This document shows, piece by piece, positions 1 through 9,672 of a stretch of 54,731 nucleotides of DNA; positions within the stretch are counted from its first letter, which is position 1, and each line of letters begins with the position of its first letter. The position numbers and the translations under genes were made by a program. The stretch covers positions 1-54,731 of the forward strand of contig CDMY01000544.1 in assembly GCA_001179505.1 (NCBI GenBank), in the 5' to 3' direction. Origin of the DNA: Vitrella brassicaformis. Taxonomy: Eukaryota; Sar; Vitrellaceae. Under the pieces are notes generated by a model, which was given only the letters and a program-made list of their open reading frames with translations, was not told where the DNA came from and did no database searches.

Positions 1-1251
1 GCGCGATCGGGGAGTGGATGGCCTCATGCGAGCATCTGGAGATATTTGACGACGACGGCACCTTCGAGACCAAGGCGGAGCTGCTGCGCATGCCGCCCCC
101 CGGCGCCTCCCTCGCCCGCCTGCGGTCCATCGGCACTCTCCTGCTGGAGAGTGGTCAGGATGACCGGACAGCGGCCAACCTGCGGCAGGCCCTTGTGGAG
201 CGGGGATGCCGCAAGTCCCTTCGCAAGCTGCCCATCGACGGGTGGACGATCAGAGCTGCGCACGAGGATGTGCTGCGGGAAGTGGCGTCGCTGTCGGAGT
301 CAGTGCTGCAGCCGGAGGCCCTCAGCCAGCCGCAGGTCGTCAAGAAGGCAGACCATCTCGAGATGGAGCTGGAGCTCATCGAGTGGATGGCCAATGAAAG
401 ACCTCAGGTAGCCAAGACACCACGGGCGGCTGCGCCTCAACACCTTCAGGCACAATTGCCCCCAATGCGGTCTGTCTGTGTGCAAGCAGGTGCAGAAGCT
501 CGTCCGTGAGTTTGCCGCTGTCGCTGACGTAGTGGAGTATGAGGACGAGCTCACCGACCCCAACGCCGCCGCACACGCGGCCGCATATTTCCCCAGCGCC
601 ACCACATTCCGCTGCTCGCCGAGAGAGCTGCTTCCACCGGTGCGGAGCGGCCTGGCCAAGACGGTCGCCAACATGTCCCGGTGCAGCACCATCGACTTCG
701 TGGATGATGTCGAGGTGCACCAGGACGCGCCGAAGAATGCTGTGGCCTTCCTGGAGTCACTCAAGAGGCAGATGGCCACAGAGGAGGGGCAGGGGGGCGG
801 CGAGGGCGAGGGCGAGAGGCGCCTGTCGGTGAAGATCGAGGTGTCGGTGACTGGCATCTTACATCGTAGCCGGCCGCTGCAGCTGTGGGCCAGCCACGAC
901 CTGCCGGCCATCGACGACGTCTGCATCAGAGTCATGGGTAAGCAGGGCCACACGAGGTAGATAGCCCACCTGAGCAACACACGCATCACATTCTATGTAT
1001 GTTGGCTGCTGTGTGCAGCCGGGCTAGGAGAGGACGACTCGATGGAGGCCTTGTACGGCTCGGTGATGGCGTCGCTCGTCGGCATCATTTCGCGACCCGG
1101 TGTGAGCAAGGCCTCTGCATTCCTCTGCGGCTCTGTGCGTGAGGGCGTGCGGCGGCTGTTCAACACGCACCTGGCGGTGTTCAACCTGCTGTGCACACCG
1201 TACACCATCACCATGGAGGACGACACCATCACCGTCGAGACACGCACATAG
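1..1251 (+). CDS. Unrecognised protein, 5'-partial
   Basis: Three exons read through: the window edge to 407, 490-937 and 1019-1251, with GT-AG introns and in-phase joins. The first exon is open to the left edge (in-frame IGEW before the first ATG at 18), so the start probably lies outside the window. The middle exon has an acidic Gly/Glu-rich insert near 780-825. The last exon ends in a hydrophobic stretch and the tail ITVETRT before TAG. I recognise no family. A FYVE-like Cys pattern can be read across the first intron in another frame, but it is spliced out in the phase-consistent model. It converges on malate synthase, so 1252-1719 should hold both 3' ends. Confidence 0.55.
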
Positions 1252-1719
1252 ATGATATCACAGCCGGTGAGAGGGAACGGACAGGGCGGACAGGAACGGC
1301 ACGTGTGTGCTTCTACTTTGTCGTCTGTTGTCCGTGTGTGTGTTGCGGTGTCAGGTAGCCGTAGACATCCCCAGCCTGCCTTGCTGTTGGATCGAGCATT
1401 GGTGGCTGCGGGCGGGGCGGAGGGGAAAACAGCCGATCGAATCTCTGTCGTTGATTGTGGATAGACACTAGCGGATAAATGGACGGATGGATGGATGGGC
1501 ACATGTGTTGCGTGCAGCGGCTGTCAACGAGTGTGTGTGCTCGACTGCTATATGTGTGTGTGTGTGTGAGTATGAATTGAATTGACCTACGTATGCACAC
1601 ATCGGGCCCTCAAACCGCCATTTAAATCACTGCAACCGAGCTAAGGGATGGACGAGTCAGCCATGCAGTCATCAGTGTCACGATCCATGCATATCCATCC
1701 AGCTGTGCATCAAGCCAGG
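1252..1719. other. Convergent 3' intergenic region
   Basis: This stretch lies between the stop of the partial plus-strand gene and the stop of minus-strand malate synthase. It has GT-rich and GGAT-type simple repeats (about 1480-1500 and 1550-1570). I see no convincing exon, RNA gene or mobile element. It most likely contains the two 3' UTRs. Confidence 0.5.
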
Positions 1720-4700
1720 TCAGAGCTTCGCATGGCTGGGTCTGTCTGCCCCCCTCCTGAGAATGCGCTGCTCCTCTAAGTAGGTGGTGATGAACAGCGG
1801 GCACTCGCGAAGCGTCACTAAATCCGCCACCAGATCGCCCGCCTCGTCCGCACTGCTGCTAATCGTGCTGGGGGTGGAGGTGGTGGTGCCATCACCGCCC
1901 TCCTGAGGATGCCCCTCAGCCGCATTGAGGTCACACACCACCTCGCGAATCAACTCTCTGCACACGCACAACACACACACAGAGAGATCAGCCATTCCAT
2001 TGGCAGGCGCGTGTGTGGGGGGGTGTTGGTGTGAGAGACATACCTGACGAGCGGTGCGGTGACTCTGTCTGCAGCAGCTGCCTTGTGTCGCTTGTGAGTG
2101 ACGACGGACAGGGGCGCGCGGGAGTGGCTGTCGGCGTCAGGGACGGCAGCGGGGGGCGACTCGAAAGGCACGCCGTGGCGGATCTGCTGCCAGATCTGAC
2201 GGACAGAGGCACACACACACACACATCGGTCGTCGTGGGTGCGTCCACGGTGTGGAGGGGTCGGGGGCCTGGTGGTACCTGTGCCCGTGAGATTTCAGCA
2301 GTGGCGGAGTCTTCTACCTTGCCGTTCATAATGAGGTGGCCCCGCCCCTCCAGCCAGCCCTTGACGTAGCGCACACACACCTACACACACACACACAGCA
2401 GACCAGACACGTGTAACGTGACGGCCGTCTCTTCCTGGCTCACTGACCTCTATGTTGGTGCGGAGGCTATCGAGAGAGACGTCACTCTCTGCACACATAC
2501 AAACAGAGAGTGAGAGAGAGGGAGAGCGGATGGGACCTTCTGTGTGCCTGTTGTAATTCACGCCAGCGTGCCTGTGGGTATCTGCAGCAGGTCGTGCGCC
2601 GTGACGGTGTCGGCATCTCGAGCAGCGTAAGACGACAGCTGATTCGGACACCTGGGTAACACACCACACCACACACAGACAAATGATTCCCTGACGTGGC
2701 GTTGAGAGGCATCCCACCGACCCTACCCCTTTGCGAAGTGTTTGGCGAATGCGTCCTGGACGGGCTGCACCAGCGACAGGTCGTAGACGAGCGCACCGTC
2801 CGCACCCGCCAAGGCGTCACCCTCCTTGGCTGACACACACGCACTCACCTGCAGAGCCAACACACCCAACACACACACAGACAGCAGACAGGTAGGTAAT
2901 CACTTTGTCCAAGGGCCTTGAGGCATGTGTGTGGGTGGTTTGTGTGTACCAGCAGTTGTTTGTCGTGTGTGGTGAGTGAGCCGTCGTCGACGCCAGCGAA
3001 CATGCCGCCAGTGGCGGGGGCGCCGCGCCTGAGCGAGTCAGGACGGAGGGGACCATGGATGCCAGTGTGCGTGTGATGTGTGTGTACCTGTGGCAGGTGG
3101 CTATGACCTTCCTCCGGTAGCTCCTCATGAAGTGACGATCCATCGACACATAACTACACACACAGATGCACACACAGACACACACTGATGCCGTCCGTGT
3201 GCGCCCTTCTCCAACACGATGGTGCCCACCTTTACCCACCGGTTTCTATCAGGGAAAATTTTGCGTCTGTCGTGGCCCATGCGTGTGATGAATGAGGCCG
3301 CGTAGTCCCACATGCCGCAGTTGAGGCCGGCCGAGTGGTTCCGCAGCTCCCACAGCATCTCGTCCATCTCAAAGGCTGCCGGCAGACTCTCAATCAACAC
3401 ACACGCTGAACCAAACAATACACACACAGAACGCTCATCGCCCTCTCTCTCTCCCTCTCTCTGTATGTGTGTGTCGTTTCCGTGCACCAATCGCACCTTT
3501 GATTGTGTTTGCGGGAATGTCGAGGGCCTCCTCTGTCCAAGTGAAGATCCTGTCCCACAGAGCGGCCTCACTCGCACTCTCCAGCTGCAGCACACAGACA
3601 CAGAAACGAGACGAACCACCCACTTGTCAAATGAGTGCATCCCTCTGCTTGTTTGGTGTGCATGTGTGTGGTGCCTTTGAGAGGTAGAGGAATGGTCCCC
3701 TGCTGAGTTCCGCCAGGTGTCGGCCGGACGAGAAGACAAACATGCCAAAGTCGAACAAGGCGCCGCTAACGCGACGACCTGCACACACATATACACAGGG
3801 AGGGAGAGAGAGAGATGTCACCGATGTCAGTCATTGGCTCGGCATGGCGCTGACCGTTGACCATGACATTTGCCTCGATCATGTTCCATGCACGAGGGCT
3901 GCAACACAGCACAACACAGCACAACACAGCACAACACAGCACAACACAGCACAACCAATCAGCGGCGTGTCCATCCAGACAACAATGTGTTTGACAACGA
4001 CGGACTCACCGGACCATCATGACGGTGGAGGTGCCGTCTGTGGCCGCACGTGTGTGGCCCTCCTGGTCGCCCGGCAGCTGACCCCTGGCCGCGTTGGCCA
4101 CATTGAGGTGACCGATCAGCACATTCCGCCACGACGGACAGAAGCCGTCGTCGAAGTCAACCTGCACACACACACGCACACACACAGACGCTGATTGTTT
4201 CAGGCTCGACGACTGTCATGCGAATGAGTGGCTGTGACTGACCTGCACGCCCTGTGCGCCGGAGAGCATGGCATTTCGCAGTAGAGGTCCATTGGAGGGG
4301 TCGACGTCGCCGATGTCCACTCGGCGGTCGAGCAATGCCGCTGGCAGGGGGGCTATCCTCCAATCAGACGACCTGCACACATCACAGACAGACAGACAGA
4401 CAGGCAGACAGACATGTGGGTCAGTGTGTCGTGATCTGGAGGCTGACCTGGTTTGTGCGGTTGCAGCGCTAAATTCTGAAGGACCACGGCCCTCCTGATA
4501 GGCCTGACAATCACACACACGCAATCACAAGCAACAGAATCACACACGCCGATGCCGCCCGACGACGGATGCATCATGACTCGCTGTATGTTGGCTGACC
4601 GTGTGTCTGTTGGCTCTGTCGCGGTACAGCTGGTTGACGTCATCTTCAAATGTGCTCACCAGCCGCCGCAGGAAGTCCAGTGCGCCCTCCGTCAGCACGG

Positions 4701-4773
4701 TGGTGTACGCCTTGTGCGCCTGAGGGTCGCGAGAGGCAGAGGGAAACTCCAGCACCTCTATCCATGAATCCAT
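1720..4773 (-). CDS. Malate synthase, peroxisomal (PTS1)
   Basis: Malate synthase condenses glyoxylate with acetyl-CoA to malate in the glyoxylate cycle. I can join 16 exons with consistent phases into 599 codons plus stop, starting at ATG 4773 ([10 protein letters not shown]). Family landmarks appear in order: [90 protein letters not shown], and [17 protein letters not shown], which holds the probable catalytic Asp. The protein ends in SHAKL, and the A-K-L tail fits a type 1 peroxisomal signal. The last exon carries a Ser/Thr/Asp-rich insert unlike compact bacterial enzymes. One intron (3585-3674) uses a GC donor, and another (3899-4009) holds a 10-base tandem repeat. A 5' leader exon upstream is possible (see 4823-4851). 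Confidence 0.93.
3901..3954. repeat. Tandem repeat, 10-base unit, in intron
   Basis: About five head-to-tail copies of ACAACACAGC lie inside an intron of malate synthase, between the exon ending NVANAARG...VMMV and the one beginning RPRAWN. This is a simple minisatellite. On the coding strand it reads as GT-rich intron sequence. Confidence 0.85.
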
Positions 4774-5140
4774 TCCTGTCCGTGCCGAGAAGGAAGCACG
4801 AAGAAAGAAGGGTTTGGGTGACGGGTTTCTTACCCTTGAACCCAAACCCTTCCGCCTCACACAACAAATTCCTGGGGCAATTCTTCAAAACAGGTACACG
4901 GCTTAGGTGGAGGTGAGGTGATAAGGCAGGCCACAACAGACTGAAAACCGAGAAAGATCTCTCTTGTCTGTTGCAGATCTCGGTGCAGATCTCGCTTCGT
5001 GAGCCAACAAACAGCAAAGGCGGCAGACGGTCTTCCACAGGTGAGGGACACACAGGACACGCAGAGACGATTTCGGCTTTTTTCACGAGTGCATGCATCC
5101 GCTGATCTGATCCTTCACGCAGAGCGTCGTTACGAGGGCA
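4774..5140. promoter_or_regulatory. Divergent promoter region
   Basis: The region separates malate synthase (minus, ATG 4773) from the BTB-FKBP pseudogene (plus, ATG 5141), so it should hold both promoters. I see no clear TATA box. It contains one copy of the 29-base GGGTTTC...AAACCCTT element shared with 8489 and 9593. Read on the minus strand, that element contains CAAGG followed by GTAAGA, a good splice donor, and CGGACAG just before the malate synthase ATG would be a matching acceptor. A non-coding leader exon is therefore plausible. Confidence 0.45.
4823..4851 (-). repeat. 29-base GGGTTTC/AAACCCTT element, copy 1
   Basis: This copy matches those at 8489-8517 and 9593-9621 in 27 of 29 bases. 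It begins GGGTTTCTTACCCT and ends CCCAAACCCTT. On the minus strand it spans a consensus splice donor (GG|GTAAGA) and lies 50 bases upstream of the malate synthase ATG. The G-triplets also resemble degenerate telomere-type repeats. Confidence 0.7.
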
Positions 5141-6769
5141 ATGGACAGTGACAGCCTGACTGAGCATGCGATTCTTTCGCACTTTCAAGTGCCGACCGCC
5201 ACCCTCTGCGAGAGCATCCAGCCGCTGCAGCAAGAGATCACCGCCACACGCGAGAGCATCAACCAGCTGAAGCAGAAACACGGCATTGCTGAGGGATCGG
5301 CGGCCTCGTCTGTCGACGTGCTGCTGCTGAATGTGGGCGGCAGTGAGATGAGCGTCAAACGCAAGCACATGACGGAGGGAGAGGGCGTCGAGGGCACTCT
5401 GCTGGCCGTGCTCTTCTCTGGCAAGCTCGACAACCGATTCATCAAAGACGACAAGCAGCGTGTCTTCCTTGATGTGGACGCGGAGGCCTTCAGGATTGTC
5501 CACAAGACCATCTTGGGGCGAGTACCATCCAGCAGGCGACACGCGAGGGCGAGCGGGATGGGTTCTCGAACTCTCATCTGCTCACCGGGGCGGAGAGGCG
5601 TCAACACAAAGGCAAACAGATGTGTTGACGCCTCTCATACACACGTGGCTTGCGTGTACACCCCTTCCCGATCTGTTTGTAGGTTTGAACGATTTTTGAA
5701 TCAAGAAGTTGCTGTCGCCTGTCCAAGAAGGGCAACTTGCCAGGAAGGGCTACCGCCCGCAGCCGGCGGTCGGGCGGCCGCCATCAGTGACGGCGGGGGG
5801 CATCCCCACCACGGCCAGCGGACTCGTCACGGCCCTCAATGACGTGCTCAAGGCCTACCACGACAAGAAGAGCAAGCTCGAGGGAGAGCTCCGCGCAGAG
5901 AAGATCCGATATGAGCAACACGAGGCAGAAATACAGGTGAGTGACAGGCAGCCCACGAGCTTCATCTGGATGTCGTCTGTTTTAGCAGGCCGCTAGCTCC
6001 TTCCTGGCACCCATGGATGGCAGTGACCTCATCCGCTCTGTCGATGTCTGCGGAGAAGTCATCTCGACGTGTCAATCAACTATCGACTCCATCCCGGAGG
6101 AGATGGCCCTCAAAAGACGCAACACGGAATCACTGTGAGCAAACGCAGCACAATGGCGATATGCACTTAGGCGCTTCACATGTGTGTGCCCATTGTTCAG
6201 GTGGGGCAGCTCAGTGCACGAAGGCGTGCACGTCCCGCCCGACCACATGAGCCGACTCATCGACCACCACCGCCGCAAACGGCATGGCGCGTCCGACGAT
6301 GAGGCGCGTGTGCCGCTGCAGCTGACCGACCCGCGGGCGCAGAGGGCATTCGATGTCAACGCGGCCATGTACGGCATCGTCAGGAATGACACCCCAGCGG
6401 CACTCCAGGCACAGCAGCCCAGGTACACACATGAGAAGCAGCACTGGAAGGCCGGCCTTGCAATTTGTCGTCTCTGTCGCTGTATAGTAATGATGGCTTC
6501 ATCCTGATGCTGCCAACTGGTGTGCGCTACCGCACCGTCACGGCGGGCACCGGCAGAACACCGCGTGTCGACTCGACGGTGAGGTACGACTTGGCGGCCG
6601 AGACGTATTCTACGATTACCGTGGGGAGGTGGGGAGTATGTGTGAGGTATCCAGGTGGGTGCGTGGGGCGTCGCTGTCGTTGCGTGTGGGGGAAATCAGG
6701 CACATCATACTCCCTCATGCAGTCGAGGGCGCCAAGTACATTCAATTGCAGCTGATCAGCATTTTATAG
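5141..6769 (+). pseudogene. Broken BTB(T1)-FKBP fusion gene
   Basis: This is a paralogue of the intact gene at 51006-52882 with the same domain order. An N-terminal coiled coil leads into a T1/KCTD-type BTB domain (LLLNVGGSEMSVKRKHMTEG, then VFLDVDAEAF). A second helical linker (ALNDVLKAYHDKKSKLEGEL) and a middle region (LIRSVDVCGE, DHMSRLIDHHRRKR) follow. The C-terminal FKBP-like part reads LPTGVRYRTVTAGTG, later LRVGEIRHIILPH, and ends ISIL. Three lesions show against the sister. The BTB frame shifts near 5516-5518. A conserved Trp codon (DFWIKK) is TGA at 5697-5699. The FKBP frame shifts near 6600. Splice sites elsewhere are kept, so decay looks recent. Wrong bases in the assembly are possible for the shifts but less likely for the TGA. 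Confidence 0.75.
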
Positions 6770-7733
6770 GATATCTGTCTGTCGAGGAGGGAATGTGTTT
6801 TGTGTTTGTTTGGTTTTGGTTTTTGTTTTGTTTGGCACATACAAGATTGGTGTTGGCTCTAGCCTGTCGATTCATCGCAGAACGTCACTCTGTGTATGAG
6901 ATGTGCTTGGGCTGTATGTGGGAGGCAGCACAGAGATGCAGCCAACGTACGACACGCCTTTTTGTACGGTGAATAGTATTGCACACGATGGATGGCTGGT
7001 GTTGGTGAATTGATGGATGGATGGATGGTTGGGTGTGCACGCAAACAAACCCTCTCTCTTTGCAGTGGATGCCAAACCTCTTCAATCCCACAAGTCTCAT
7101 CAAGACGCACCATTCATTGATGCAAGGCTACATGCAGAAGCAGGAAGGCAGGCACATATGTACATCGACCGACCAGTCCGTCACTCAGCCACAGACACGC
7201 CTTGGACACGAACACCCAGAGAAAGTCGAGTCGTCAGAGAAAAACTCCGGCAACCGAAACCCAGACCACCCACCCTCACCATCCACTTCCAGAGCACACG
7301 AAGGAAGAGGCTATCATCCAACCAGGCAGGACAGCCCCGGTTGCACACCCACACCCACCCTATAGGATGAAAACGACGCAATATCTACAAAACCATAGGT
7401 GTCGATCGACTGTCGACAGGCGAATACGATACACACATGGACGAATCGCATCTGTGGGACCTTGTTCATTCATTCGTTCTTCGTGTGGTGTGAGTGCCTT
7501 GGATTGGTGGAGCTCAATCATGAGCAATACTCACTGATCGCTGATACTCACTGATTCATGATCACCACTTGCAGCCATCCATCCATTCAATCACCCAGCA
7601 CCCACCCATCGACATCACTCACTCACTCACTCACTCAAAACAAGCAACAAGCAATGGTGTGTCTCACCTATAGCTAACAGTCCTATCGAACTCATCTACA
7701 CACCCCGAAGTGACGATTTCGATTTCATTTTCG
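6770..7733. other. Intergenic, with duplicated segment
   Basis: I found no convincing gene. The stretch begins with a T/G-rich run (6790-6850) after the broken FKBP stop. It contains GGAT-type repeats near 6990-7030 and (CACT)n near 7615-7640. The segment at 7073-7188 is repeated at 8565-8703. The rest separates that repeat from the first two-TM gene and is absent from the second unit, where the gene follows the repeat directly. Confidence 0.5.
7073..7188. repeat. Left edge of tandem duplication, copy 1
   Basis: About 115 bases are nearly identical to 8565-8703. Copy 2 differs by a roughly 20-base insertion (GTCCTCTGCAAAGGCTC and neighbours) and single substitutions. In each unit the segment lies at the 3' side of a minus-strand two-TM gene, which marks the duplication boundary. 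Confidence 0.8.
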
Positions 7734-8317
7734 TCACCAACAGGTTCGGTTCGTCATCAAACTGTGCAGGTAGTCACAGATCTGCTGCTGCCGCCTGACA
7801 GCCAGAAGGATAGAGAGATACCAGAGGCCGGCCAGTACGATCATGATGGTGGCTGTGGCGAGGCAGCGGCGGGCCCACTTCTGCCTCTGCGACCCCTTCT
7901 TAGCGTCCAGGTTGAGGCAGAAAGCCAAGCAGCCAATGATGGGGAAGAATATCGCCAACACGCACGACACCTGATGTACAAGATCGCCAACACACACACA
8001 CACAACACGCCTTGCAAGTTGGGTGGGGGGTTGCGTCGTTGCTGCCTGCCTGCCTGCCTGCCCGTCCATCGGTCCATCGATCTCACCTTCGCGCAGAGCG
8101 TCCACGACTTGTCATCTTCGTCTTGTTGTTGCGGCTCCGGCACCACCACCTCCGGCACGGTGATCACATGTGCAATGGAGGGCGCGCCGTACGCCGGCGG
8201 AGTAGCGCTGTCCGCGGATATCGATGGCCACTCGCAGCTGCCGGGCTGAGACTGAGGCGGGGCGAGAGAAGGCTGGTCAACCGAGGGATAGGCCGGCATG
8301 ATTGAGGTGGCTGACAT
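7734..8317 (-). CDS. Two-TM proline-rich membrane protein, copy A
   Basis: Two coding exons (8317-8087 and 7970-7734) flank a 116-base intron. The N-terminal half is Pro/Ser/Gln-rich and probably disordered (MPAYPSVDQPSLAPPQSQP), then acidic before SWTLC. The second exon gives one hydrophobic segment (CVLAIFFPIIGCLAFCLNL), a basic loop (KKGSQRQKW) and a second segment (TIMIVLAGLWYLSILL). The protein is about 155 residues and I recognise no family. ATG 8317 gives MSATSIM; the next Met at 8299 is the only ATG shared with copy B. A leader exon beginning at the 8489-8517 element and spliced near 8350 would explain the conserved upstream sequence. Confidence 0.65.
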
Positions 8318-8488
8318 TGGCTGCTCTGCTGCAGTGCAAGGTTTGTCTGCAAGGTCGAGAGGCGTTGGATGTCAGTGATGCACCAAGGCAGAGGAACGAA
8401 GATCTGCTTGGTCGAATGGCGATGTCCGTCTAGTGTGCGACACAAGGGCGAGGAGACCGGGGACGGAGAGATAAGCGAGCAGGTGACT

Positions 8489-8517
8489 GGGTTTCTTACC
8501 CTGAAACCCAAACCCTT
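8489..8517 (-). repeat. 29-base GGGTTTC/AAACCCTT element, copy 2
   Basis: This copy is identical over 29 bases to 9593-9621 and lies upstream of two-TM gene copy A. It contains the inverted repeat GGGTTTC/GAAACCC with a 7-base spacer. On the minus strand it includes TTTCAGG|GTAAGA, a consensus donor. Confidence 0.75.
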
Positions 8518-8564
8518 GTCCACGAGTGGAGGCATGTCCCTTTCTACATGCGAGAGTGGATACT

Positions 8565-8703
8565 GCCGAACCTCTTCAATCCCACAAGTCTCATCAAGAC
8601 GCACCATTCTTTGATGCAAGGCTACATGCAGAAGCAGGAAGGCAGGCACATATGGTCCTCTGCAAAGGCTCTATGTACATCGACCGACCAGTCCGTCACT
8701 CAG
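8565..8703. repeat. Left edge of tandem duplication, copy 2
   Basis: This is the second copy of the 7073-7188 segment with an internal insertion of about 20 bases. It abuts and slightly overlaps the 3' end of two-TM gene copy B, which stops at 8700. It shows that a unit of about 1.1-1.4 kb, gene plus upstream leader, was duplicated in tandem. Confidence 0.8.
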
Positions 8704-9395
8704 TCAGTCACAAACATGGTCTGCGTGTTCATGGGAGATCTGTTTCGGGGGTCAAACATGGGGTTTTCTGTCAAGTGGTCGTAGTTAAAGTTCCTGTCAA
8801 CCCACACCTTCCCGAGATACATGCTGCCAGCCAGCAAAATCATCAAGATGGCTGTGTAGAGGCAACAGAGGGCCCACTTCTGCCTCTGCGACCCCTTCTT
8901 AGCGTTCAGGTTGAGGCAGAAAGCGACGAAGCCAATGATGGGCAAGAATATCGCCAACACGCACGTCACCTGATATGGATCAACACACACATACACACAC
9001 ACACACACAACAACACGCCTTGCAAGTCGGGTGCGCGGTTGCTTCGTTGCTGCCTGCCTCCCTGTCCATCGGTCTATCGGTCTCACCTGTTGGCAGAGCG
9101 TCCACGACTTGTCATCTTCGTCTTCTTGTTGCGGCTCCGGCACGAAGCCCAAAGGGATCACATGTGCACCATCCACTAACTGCGGCTGCTCATACTGCGG
9201 CTGATCACCACTTGACGGCGTCCCGGCTGTGTTTGGGGTCGCCGGCGGCTGGCCGACAGCAGCCGGCATCGTCTGGGGTGCGCCGTACGCCGGCGGAGTA
9301 GCGCTGTTGGCGGATATCGATGGCCACTCGCAGTTGCCGGGCTGAGACTGAGGCGGGGCGAGAGAAGGCTGGTCAACCGAGGGATAGGCCGGCAT
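8700..9395 (-). CDS. Two-TM proline-rich membrane protein, copy B
   Basis: Tandem paralogue of copy A with the same two-exon layout (9395-9087 and 8969-8700). The disordered N-terminal part is longer by a Pro/Gly/Gln insert (VGQPPATPNTAGTPSSGDQP). The membrane core is kept: CVLAIFLPIIGFVAFCLNL, KKGSQRQKW, then ILMILLAGSMYLG. The C-terminal tails differ completely after the second membrane segment, where this one ends TQTMFVTD. Copy A's upstream start codon (ATG TCA GCC) is CTG here, so translation probably begins at ATG 9395 (MPAYPSVDQ). The 5' flank, including the 29-base element at 9593, is almost identical to copy A's. Confidence 0.65.
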   Translation of the reverse strand: MPAYPSVDQPSLAPPQSQPGNCEWPSISANSATPPAYGAPQTMPAAVGQPPATPNTAGTPSSGDQPQYEQPQLVDGAHVIPLGFVPEPQQEDEDDKSWTLCQQVRPIDRWTGRQAATKQPRTRLARRVVVCVCVYVCVDPYQVTCVLAIFLPIIGFVAFCLNLNAKKGSQRQKWALCCLYTAILMILLAGSMYLGKVWVDRNFNYDHLTENPMFDPRNRSPMNTQTMFVTD

Positions 9396-9592
9396 GATCG
9401 AGGTGGCTGACAGTGGCTGGCTGCTGCAGTGCAAGGTTTGTCTGCAAGGTCAAGAGGCGTTGGATGTCAGTGATGCACCAAGGCAGAGGGACGAAGATCT
9501 GCTTGGTCGAATGGCGATGTCCGTCTGAGAGTGCGGACACGAAGGGCGGGAGACCGGACGGTGAGGGAGGAGAGAGCCATTGCGGGAAACGC

Positions 9593-9621
9593 GGGTTTCT
9601 TACCCTGAAACCCAAACCCTT
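9593..9621 (-). repeat. 29-base GGGTTTC/AAACCCTT element, copy 3
   Basis: Identical to 8489-8517. It sits between two-TM copy B (minus) and the ADCK2-like gene (plus, ATG 9673), so it could belong to a divergent promoter. On the minus strand a donor at the element and the acceptor CTTGCAG near 9450 would define a non-coding leader intron for copy B. Confidence 0.75.
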
Positions 9622-9672
9622 CACATGAACCCCAGCTGGCGGTGGTGTTGCAGATCTGCGAGAAGTTCAACA

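Noticed and set aside
408-489. FYVE-like zinc-binding pattern (RHNCPQCGLSVC) in the partial gene
   Set aside because: It lies in a frame that can only be reached by retaining an intron whose borders and phase fit well. The other FYVE cysteines are missing.
5697-5699. TGA in the broken BTB-FKBP gene as a selenocysteine or reassigned Trp codon
   Set aside because: The sister has Trp here, the gene has two further frame lesions, and TGA ends SepSecS and LMF normally in this window.
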